This document shows, one piece after another, positions 1 through 5,036 of a DNA stretch of 5,036 bases. The position numbers and the translations under genes were made by a program. The stretch spans positions 1-5,036 of the forward strand of contig CANHLD010000136.1 in NCBI GenBank assembly GCA_947461325.1. Direction: 5' to 3'. The notes under the pieces were generated by a model. The model ran no database searches, was not told the DNA's origin, and saw nothing but the letters and a program-made list of their open reading frames with translations. Origin of the DNA: Comamonadaceae bacterium. Its GTDB lineage: Bacteria > Pseudomonadota > Gammaproteobacteria > Burkholderiales > Burkholderiaceae_C. Each line of letters begins with the position of its first letter. Within the stretch, counting starts at the first letter, position 1.

Positions 1-767
1 CGGTAATCCAGATGCAAGTGGTAATCGGTGATGCCGCCGTCCCAATAAGCACCACTTGGTGCACCGTGGATGCCGCTGACTGCTTTCAAAACAAAAGGGA
101 TAGAGCAACTGGCTTGCACCGCATCCAAAAAATTATCTTCTGACAAAGCGATTTGTTGAGTGCTGTAGTCATCCGTATGAAACGGCAGTGGTTGTGCATG
201 CCCGAGAAAAGCAGAAGAAAACACCACGCGCTGCAGCCATAAACCCATGGCGCGGCGACTGACCGCATTCGTCAGGTACGCGCCCGCATAACCCAGCGCA
301 GTGCGCATGGGCGTGTCACGGTGCAAAATGCCGCGTCCGCGCGAGGTCATCACATGCAGACGGTAGCGCGGATGCTGCAACACTTTGTGAATACGCTTGT
401 CGTAAAACCGGTGCAGGTTGGCGGAGAAATCATCACTGACTTGTTGAGCAGTGGGTCGGCTTTGCCCGGGGGCCAGCTTGTAATCCTGGTGAACATAAGC
501 TTCTTCAAGGGCCAGCAACTCGGCACGCGGGTCTGGCAAACACGCAGTGGCCATGCGCCATGCGCCAATGGATGCACCGACCAAATCGATGGGTTGGTTG
601 CTGCGCGGCAGCCACTGGTCAAACAAATAACGGTCAATCGGCCCGAGTACCAAACCCTTGGGGCCACCTGCAGCCCCGGGTATCACGCTGATGTCTTGGG
701 GCTTTAAACCGTTTGATTTGATGTGTGCCAGAGCCGCCGGGCCAGCATGGATTTGCAATGCTTTCAT
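1..767 (-). CDS. Patatin-like phospholipase (C-terminus cut by window edge)
   Basis: This is the N-terminal 255 residues of a patatin-family serine acyl hydrolase; the frame stays open to base 1, so the C-terminus lies outside the window. The catalytic dyad of the family is visible: a nucleophile elbow GASIG at residues 64-68 (Ser66) and a DGG motif at 243-245 (Asp243). A glycine-rich loop, PGAAGGPKG at 30-38, sits where patatins have their oxyanion hole. The family hydrolyses acyl ester bonds of phospholipids or other lipids; the substrate here cannot be told. No signal peptide or obvious membrane segment is seen at the N-terminus, so a cytoplasmic or peripheral protein is inferred. The ATG overlaps the tex stop as ATGA. 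The bases before it (GTTGAAAAA) contain no Shine-Dalgarno sequence, so translation is probably coupled to tex. A conserved-looking stretch rich in aromatic and basic residues (about 118-150) follows the nucleophile region. The family call is firm; the physiological role is unknown. Confidence 0.88.
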   Translation of the reverse strand, partial: MKALQIHAGPAALAHIKSNGLKPQDISVIPGAAGGPKGLVLGPIDRYLFDQWLPRSNQPIDLVGASIGAWRMATACLPDPRAELLALEEAYVHQDYKLAPGQSRPTAQQVSDDFSANLHRFYDKRIHKVLQHPRYRLHVMTSRGRGILHRDTPMRTALGYAGAYLTNAVSRRAMGLWLQRVVFSSAFLGHAQPLPFHTDDYSTQQIALSEDNFLDAVQASCSIPFVLKAVSGIHGAPSGAYWDGGITDYHLHLDY

Positions 768-3133
768 TTTTTCAACGACTGCAACTTGGCAAAAGCACTG
801 GCCATCGCCGAACCGCTGGCAGCAGGCGGTGCGGTGTATCCGCCCGCGCCTCTTGGCTTGTGGTCGCGGTTTGTGTGGGCGTGGTTTTTGTCTGACTTGG
901 AAGCACTTGCAGGCACAGCATCTGTCTTCATGGACAAGCTGATGCGCTGTCTGGCGACATCCACTTCCAGCACTTTGACTTTGACAATATCTCCAGTCTT
1001 CACCACTTCTCGTGCGTCGCTGATGAATTTATTGCTGAGTTGGCTCACGTGTATCAATCCGTCCTGGTGCACGCCCAGATCAACAAACGCACCGAATGCG
1101 GCGACGTTGCTGACCGTGCCCTCCAACATCATGCCGGGCTTGAGGTCGGTCACGGTTTCCACACCTTCGTTGAATCGTGCCACAGCGAATGCAGGACGCG
1201 GATCTCGTCCGGGTTTCTCAATCTCTTTCAGTATGTCGCGCACCGTGATGACGCCCACCGTGTCGTTGGCAAACATCTCGGGGCGCAATGTAGCGAGCAT
1301 GTCGGCGCGGCCCATGAGTTTGTCTATCGGTTGGCCGCTGTGCTGCAGAATTTTTTCGACCACCGGGTAACTTTCCGGATGCACACCGGTCATGTCCAAA
1401 GGGTTGTCGCCGCCGCGTATGCGTAAAAAACCGGCGCATTGCTCGAAAGTTTTGGGACCCAAGCCCGATACATCGAGCAACTGTTTGCGGTTAGCAAACG
1501 CGCCGTGGCTGTCTCTCCAGCGCACCACCGATTGAGCCAGGTGTTTGCTCAAGCCGGACACCTGACTCAGCAAAGGCACGCTGGCGGTGTTCAAGTCCAC
1601 GCCGACAGCGTTCACGCAATCTTGCACCACTGCGTCCAGGCTGCGGTTCAAATCGAATGCGTTCACATCATGCTGGTACTGACCCACGCCTATGGATTTC
1701 GGGTCGATCTTGACCAACTCGGCGAGCGGGTCTTGCAAGCGCCGCGCAATACTGGCCGCACCGCGCAACGACACATCGACATCCGGCATTTCCTGGCTGG
1801 CCAATTCACTTGCGCTGTACACCGAAGCCCCTGCCTCGCTGACCACCACTTTTTGAATGGCGATGGCGTCCGGTAATTTGGATAAGCGCTGTATCAATTC
1901 AGCGGCCAGTTTGTCGGTCTCGCGACTCGCCGTGCCGTTGCCGATGGCAATCAGGCTCACACCGTGCGTGACACACAGTTGCGCCAAGGTGTGCAAGGCA
2001 CCCTCCCAATCGCGACGCGGTTCATGCGGGTACACCGTGTGTGTGGCAACCAGTTTGCTGGTGGCGTCGACCACCGCGACTTTCACACCCGTACGAATGC
2101 CGGGGTCCAAGCCCATGACGACGCGCGGTCCGGCAGGTGCAGCCAATAACAAGTCGCGCAAGTTGTCAGCAAAGACTTTGATCGCCACCTTGTCTGCAGA
2201 TTCGCGCAAGCGTGTCAATAAATCGCGTTCGCAGGACAAACTGAGTTTGACCTTCCAGGTCCAGTCTATGCATAGACGCAGAAAATCATCCCCTGCACGT
2301 TGTTTGTGTTGCCACTTCAAATGACCTGCGATTCGGCCTATGGCCAGCGACTCGGGTTTGGTTTTGCTGTCAGGCGTTGGCTCGGTTTGCGGCACCGCCA
2401 GTTTCACGTCCAGCAATTCCAATGCACGTCCGCGAAACACCGCCAACGCGCGGTGCGAAGGCACTTTGCACAGGGCTTCTTCGTAATCAAAATAATCTCT
2501 GAACTTGGCCACATCAGCGTTGTTTTCGTCCTTGCCCTTTGCCAGACTGCTGTGCAAACCAGCTTCCTGCCACAGCCATTCACGCAAGGTGTTTAACAAG
2601 ACCGCTTCTTCTGCCCAACGCTCGGACAGCAAATCGCGTACACCATCTAACACGGCTTTGACGGTGGAGAAATCTGCGCCTTCTATCGCATCTGCAGCAA
2701 GCACAAAAGATTGCGCTTGCTCTAAGGGGTCAAGTTCCGGGTGAGCCATCAGTTGATCTGCCAAGGGCTCTAAGCCAGCTTCTTTGGCAATCATGCCTTT
2801 GGTGCGGCGCTTGGGCTTGTAAGGCAAATACAAATCTTCCAACTCTTGTTTGGTTGCAGCTGATAACAAAGCTTGGTGAAGTGCGGGGGTGAGTTTGCCT
2901 TGCTCTTGGATGCTGGCAATCACCGTTTCGCGTCGCGACTGCAATTCACGCAAGTAAGCCAAACGGGCTTCGAGTTCACGCAGTTGTATGTCGTCTAGAT
3001 TGCCCGTCGCTTCTTTGCGGTAACGGGCTATGAAGGGAACGGTAGCACCACCGTCCAACAATGCGACAGCAGTTTGCACTTGCTCAGGGCGTACCTTCAG
3101 CTCTGTAGCGAGCTGGTTTTCTATCGAAAGCAT
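764..3133 (-). CDS. tex: Tex, S1 RNA-binding transcription accessory protein
   Basis: Complete 789-residue Tex protein, close to the usual length of about 770-790. Family landmarks appear in order. The N-terminal helical region carries GGATVPFIARYRKEATG (28-44) and YLPYKPKRRTK (102-112). The YqgF/RNase H-like fold runs from about 336 to 450, with GLDPGIRTG (341-349), GNGTASRETD (398-407) and SEAGASVYSASE (432-443). A conserved linker follows, including DPLAELVKIDPKSIGVGQY (468-486). The helix-hairpin-helix region is about 510-572, with NTAS (515-518) and SGLGPKTF (556-563). The S1 domain is about 667-736, with EGTVSNVAAFGAFVDLG (671-687) and DGLIHVSQLS (691-700). The 53-residue tail is low-complexity and rich in Ala, Ser, Lys and His. 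Tex binds nucleic acid and is linked to transcription and expression of certain genes in other bacteria; its exact activity is not settled. The ATG is supported by AGAGGT 7 bases upstream, and its stop overlaps the patatin start. No frameshift or lost domain is seen. Confidence 0.97.
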   Translation of the reverse strand: MLSIENQLATELKVRPEQVQTAVALLDGGATVPFIARYRKEATGNLDDIQLRELEARLAYLRELQSRRETVIASIQEQGKLTPALHQALLSAATKQELEDLYLPYKPKRRTKGMIAKEAGLEPLADQLMAHPELDPLEQAQSFVLAADAIEGADFSTVKAVLDGVRDLLSERWAEEAVLLNTLREWLWQEAGLHSSLAKGKDENNADVAKFRDYFDYEEALCKVPSHRALAVFRGRALELLDVKLAVPQTEPTPDSKTKPESLAIGRIAGHLKWQHKQRAGDDFLRLCIDWTWKVKLSLSCERDLLTRLRESADKVAIKVFADNLRDLLLAAPAGPRVVMGLDPGIRTGVKVAVVDATSKLVATHTVYPHEPRRDWEGALHTLAQLCVTHGVSLIAIGNGTASRETDKLAAELIQRLSKLPDAIAIQKVVVSEAGASVYSASELASQEMPDVDVSLRGAASIARRLQDPLAELVKIDPKSIGVGQYQHDVNAFDLNRSLDAVVQDCVNAVGVDLNTASVPLLSQVSGLSKHLAQSVVRWRDSHGAFANRKQLLDVSGLGPKTFEQCAGFLRIRGGDNPLDMTGVHPESYPVVEKILQHSGQPIDKLMGRADMLATLRPEMFANDTVGVITVRDILKEIEKPGRDPRPAFAVARFNEGVETVTDLKPGMMLEGTVSNVAAFGAFVDLGVHQDGLIHVSQLSNKFISDAREVVKTGDIVKVKVLEVDVARQRISLSMKTDAVPASASKSDKNHAHTNRDHKPRGAGGYTAPPAASGSAMASAFAKLQSLKK

Positions 3134-3137
3134 GAAC

Positions 3138-4040
3138 TTAACCTCTTAACGCCTGCCTTAGTTGAATGCCTATGTCCGGGCGTTCAGCAAATGGATCCGG
3201 CGGGTTGGTGCCTGCCACTATCGCGTCGAAACGTGTCTTCGCATTGCCCAAAGCTTTGGGGTGGCTGTAAATATAAAACTGGTTCACGCGCATGGCATCG
3301 AACACCATTTGCGCGACTTGAGTCGCGCTGACTTTGCCGCTGCTCACCGCTTTATCGCTCATGGCTTGTCCAATGAGTTGGCTTTGCGTGGGTTGAGTTG
3401 CTGCCAAATGTCCCGGGCGGTTGCGTTCACTTTGGTTGATACCGGTGGGCACAAAATAGGGGCACAACACACTCGCGCTGATCTGGTCAGTGACCAAATT
3501 CAAATCTTGAAACAAAGTTTCTGTCAGTGAAACCACGGCGTGTTTGGTGACGTTGTAAATGCCCATATTGGGCGGTGTCAGCAAACCGGCCATGCTGGCA
3601 GTGTTGACGATATGGCCTTGCCAATGCGGGTCTTGTTTGGCAGCTTCCAGCATCATCGGTGTGAATAAACGCACGCCGTGAATCACTCCCCACAAGTTCA
3701 CACCAAGCAGCCATTCCCAGTCTTGCACCGAGTTTTCCCAAACCAGTCCACCCGCACCCACACCTGCGTTGTTGAATACAAAATGCGGTGCGCCAAAACG
3801 CTCTTTCACGTCGTTGGCCAGGGTTTGCATATCGTCAGCATTGGACACATCGACGCGCTTGGCCATGACTTGCACACCCAGCGCTTTCATTTCATCGTGT
3901 GCTGTTTTGAGTGCGTCTTTTTGCACATCGACCAACACCAGGTTCATGCCGAGTGAAGCACCGATGCGGGCGCACTCCAAGCCGAAGCCGGAGGCGCCGC
4001 CGGTGAGCACCGCTGTTTTGCCTTTGAAATCTGTGATCAT
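3138..4040 (-). CDS. Short-chain dehydrogenase/reductase (classical SDR)
   Basis: Complete 300-residue NAD(P)-dependent oxidoreductase of the classical SDR family, with a Rossmann fold and a probable cytoplasmic location. Visible motifs are the cofactor loop TGGASGFG (13-20), an acidic residue ending the second beta strand (Asp38 in LVLVDV), a DV pair (64-65) that would contact adenine, NNAG (90-93), and the catalytic set Asn115, Ser149, Tyr162 and Lys166 (YNVTK). After the active site, CPYFVPTGI (193-201) replaces the common PG motif. Asp38 suggests a preference for NAD(H), although this is an inference. The segment after about residue 200 forms the substrate lid and gives no clear substrate hint. 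The protein is about 50 residues longer than the shortest classical SDRs, mainly at the C-terminus. The gene overlaps the upstream GST gene by 4 bp and ends 4 bp before tex. It probably acts on a ketone, alcohol or aldehyde, with substrate unknown. Confidence 0.93.
   Translation of the reverse strand: MITDFKGKTAVLTGGASGFGLECARIGASLGMNLVLVDVQKDALKTAHDEMKALGVQVMAKRVDVSNADDMQTLANDVKERFGAPHFVFNNAGVGAGGLVWENSVQDWEWLLGVNLWGVIHGVRLFTPMMLEAAKQDPHWQGHIVNTASMAGLLTPPNMGIYNVTKHAVVSLTETLFQDLNLVTDQISASVLCPYFVPTGINQSERNRPGHLAATQPTQSQLIGQAMSDKAVSSGKVSATQVAQMVFDAMRVNQFYIYSHPKALGNAKTRFDAIVAGTNPPDPFAERPDIGIQLRQALRG
3141..3146 (-). promoter_or_regulatory. Ribosome binding site for tex
   Basis: AGAGGT on the minus strand lies seven bases before the tex ATG. 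It is formed by the last Arg-Gly codons of the SDR gene, and the SDR stop TAA falls between it and the start codon. Spacing is close to ideal and supports the chosen tex start. Confidence 0.7.
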
Positions 4041-4963
4041 GCGTCCACCTTTTTCATGATGAAGCCCATGCGCGGGAAATGCACATGTACCGTTCCTGTC
4101 AACGGGTCACTGCGTTCCAGAGTTAATCGTGTGCGTGTGGCGGCAACGAGTTTGCCAGCGGTCGGCTCCGTCCCAAAACTGTCGGCGGCCACGGTGACTT
4201 GTGTGCCTAATGGAAAACCGTGCTCGTCTTGGAACACATCATCCGTCAGGGGGACGGGCTGCGCGTTCTTGGCAGCCTGAATGGCATCTGCGGCAGTGAT
4301 GGTGTGTTCCTTGCCGTGTCCGAACGCAGCCATGCGATTCGCCCAGTCGCGCACCAGTGGCGTGGCCTCCAAAATACCGTCGATCACTGGTACTTTGGCG
4401 ATGGTGAACCATACCGAGTGGTAAACAGAAAAATCCGCCAGACAAGGTGTGTCGCCCAATAAAAACGACTGCCCTTCTAGCATGCTGGAGATGCGACGCA
4501 AATGGCTTTTGTACATGGCGGTGGCATCAGCCGCTGGCATGCGTGCACCACCGCCCCGCATGGCTTGTCGGTCAGCCGCAAATACCTTCACCACATCTTC
4601 AGGCATGGTGCCCATGACATGCTGCGCCCCTTTTGGTTGAAAGTTGTACGCCATGGCCACGGGGAACAACAAAGTGTCCGCCCATTGCGCCAAGCTGCGC
4701 ACCAGACCTTTGGGCGCTGCGTTGTAGAGCGATGGTGCTGGTGCCATGTGCTCCAACACATCGCATACCAAAGCTGTGTCGCAATAAATGTCTGCGCCGA
4801 TTTGCAGCACAGGTGTTTTGCGGTAACCGCCGGTCAAAGGCATCAAATCGGGTTTGGGCATGACCATGGGAATGTGCACGCTTTGCCAGGTTATGTTTTT
4901 GTAGCCGAAGATAAGACGGATTTTTTCGGCAAATGGCGAGGTGGGGTAATGGTGAAGAATCAT
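4037..4963 (-). CDS. Glutathione S-transferase family protein with extra C-terminal segment
   Basis: Complete 308-residue protein. Residues 1 to about 75 form a thioredoxin-like GST N-domain: HHYPTSPFAEKIR (4-16) holds the probable catalytic Ser9, TPVLQ (50-54) holds the cis-proline Pro51, and CDTALVCDVLE (61-71) supplies the acidic Asp62-Thr63 pair that binds the glutathione gamma-glutamyl group. The helical C-domain runs from about 85 to 215 and includes the fold-stabilising LADFSVYH (175-182, N-cap Asp177). Typical GSTs end near residue 200-220. This one continues for about 90 residues, and residues 252-305 look beta-rich (GTQVTVAAD, KLVAATRTRLTLE, TVHVHFPRMGFIMKK). GSTs conjugate glutathione to electrophiles or reduce peroxides, but the substrate here is unknown. 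The start is supported by GAGG four bases upstream. It lies between two oxidoreductase genes and overlaps the SDR gene by ATGA. Confidence 0.92.
   Translation of the reverse strand: MILHHYPTSPFAEKIRLIFGYKNITWQSVHIPMVMPKPDLMPLTGGYRKTPVLQIGADIYCDTALVCDVLEHMAPAPSLYNAAPKGLVRSLAQWADTLLFPVAMAYNFQPKGAQHVMGTMPEDVVKVFAADRQAMRGGGARMPAADATAMYKSHLRRISSMLEGQSFLLGDTPCLADFSVYHSVWFTIAKVPVIDGILEATPLVRDWANRMAAFGHGKEHTITAADAIQAAKNAQPVPLTDDVFQDEHGFPLGTQVTVAADSFGTEPTAGKLVAATRTRLTLERSDPLTGTVHVHFPRMGFIMKKVDA
4045..4051 (-). promoter_or_regulatory. Strong ribosome binding site for the SDR gene
   Basis: AAGGTGG on the minus strand lies four bases before the SDR ATG. It is encoded inside the last codons of the GST gene (the Lys-Val-Asp part of its C-terminus). 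It is the best Shine-Dalgarno match in the window and fixes the SDR start at the ATGA overlap. Confidence 0.7.
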
Positions 4964-4967
4964 GCGG

Positions 4968-4971
4968 CCTC
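4968..4971 (-). promoter_or_regulatory. Ribosome binding site for the GST gene
   Basis: GAGG on the minus strand overlaps the TGA stop of the upstream oxidoreductase (TGAGG) and is separated from the GST ATG by only four bases (CCGC). The spacing is on the short side, but it supports this start and suggests that termination and initiation occur on the same stretch of mRNA. Confidence 0.55.
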
Positions 4972-5036
4972 AGATCTTGACAACTTGCTTGCCGAAATTT
5001 TTGCCCTTGAGCAAACCGAAAAATGCCTCGGGCGCA
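4970..5036 (-). CDS. C-terminal end of an NADP-dependent MDR-type oxidoreductase (partial)
   Basis: Only the last 21 complete codons and a TGA stop are in the window; the rest of the gene lies beyond base 5036. The visible tail is APEAFFGLLKGKNFGKQVVK followed by Ile. A tail of the form (A/T)PxAFxGLLxGKNFGKxVV(K/R)(V/I) is typical of zinc-independent medium-chain oxidoreductases such as the NADPH-dependent curcumin reductase/prostaglandin reductase-like group (CurA type). These enzymes reduce the C=C bond of enals and enones using NADPH. The call rests on this short tail alone, so the subfamily is uncertain and another quinone-reductase-like MDR is possible. The stop lies 6 bp before the GST start, and the stop itself forms part of the GST Shine-Dalgarno sequence (TGAGG), which places it at the upstream end of the same operon. 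Confidence 0.68.
   Translation of the reverse strand, partial: APEAFFGLLKGKNFGKQVVKI

Larger units (their letters stand above)
1..5036 (-). other. Probable five-gene operon (both ends outside the window)
   Basis: Five consecutive minus-strand genes (MDR oxidoreductase, GST, SDR, tex, patatin-like phospholipase) follow one another with a 6-bp gap, a 4-bp overlap, a 4-bp gap and a 4-bp overlap. No intergenic space exists for a terminator or a conventional promoter, so co-transcription is the simplest reading. The promoter must lie above base 5036 and the terminator below base 1. An internal promoter inside a coding region cannot be excluded. Confidence 0.75.

Noticed and set aside
86..268. 60-residue minus-strand open frame inside the patatin gene
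   Set aside because: It is in another frame of the patatin reading frame, which carries the catalytic motifs and is open throughout; the small frame is a shadow.
723..1370. 215-residue open frame on the plus strand opposite the 3' part of tex
   Set aside because: It lies entirely antisense to well-conserved tex codons and the tex/patatin junction, is dominated by Ser/Thr/Arg as expected of a shadow frame, and shows no recognisable domain.
1439..2324. Two overlapping plus-strand open frames (145 and 155 residues) opposite the Tex HhH and YqgF regions
   Set aside because: Both are antisense to highly conserved Tex motifs, with no family resemblance; open antisense frames are common in GC-rich coding DNA.
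3270..3298. Possible internal sigma70 promoter for tex on the minus strand: ATGCCA, 17-bp spacer, TATATT
   Set aside because: The -10 matches 5 of 6 and the -35 only 4 of 6, and it lies inside SDR coding sequence. Such matches arise often by chance. Start-site mapping would be needed to accept it.
3487..3741. 84-residue minus-strand open frame inside the SDR gene
   Set aside because: It overlaps the SDR catalytic region in a different frame and has no features of its own.
4056..4863. Several short plus-strand frames opposite the GST gene
   Set aside because: All are antisense to a gene with clear GST motifs, mutually overlapping, and Cys/Arg/Pro-rich as expected for shadow translations.
1..5036. 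Search by eye for tRNA, rRNA, CRISPR repeats, IS ends, terminators and riboswitches
   Set aside because: The window is coding almost to the last base; I saw no repeated units, no terminal inverted repeats, no target-site duplications and no hairpin followed by a T-run in a suitable place.

Overview
The window looks like a piece of chromosome from a moderate-GC betaproteobacterium. Burkholderiales is most likely, perhaps the Comamonadaceae or a related freshwater lineage. This placement is inferred from protein style, codon use and gene company; there is no rRNA or other marker to fix it.

Everything that can be supported as a gene lies on the minus strand, so transcription runs from high to low coordinates. 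In that order the genes are: the last 21 residues of an NADP-dependent MDR-type oxidoreductase (4970-5036, cut by the window edge); a glutathione S-transferase with an extra C-terminal segment (4037-4963); a classical short-chain dehydrogenase/reductase (3138-4040); the RNA-binding transcription accessory protein Tex (764-3133); and the first 255 residues of a patatin-like phospholipase (1-767, cut by the window edge). The phospholipase frame is fully open to base 1.

The genes are packed like one operon. Stop-to-start relations are a 6-bp gap, a 4-bp ATGA overlap, a 4-bp gap and a second 4-bp ATGA overlap. Three of the four internal starts have a Shine-Dalgarno-like sequence lying in or across the end of the preceding gene. 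The patatin start does not, which suggests it depends on ribosomes that have just finished tex. There is no non-coding stretch longer than a few bases, so no room for a terminator, an RNA gene or an intergenic promoter. I saw no mobile element, CRISPR array, tRNA, rRNA or long repeat.

Functionally, the two oxidoreductases, the GST and the acyl hydrolase fit small-molecule or lipid-derived carbonyl metabolism or detoxification. Tex is a general nucleic-acid-binding housekeeping factor that may simply share the transcript. I found no convincing new biological system. The points most worth checking are the extra GST domain, the SD-less tex/patatin junction and the GGPKG form of the patatin oxyanion loop.
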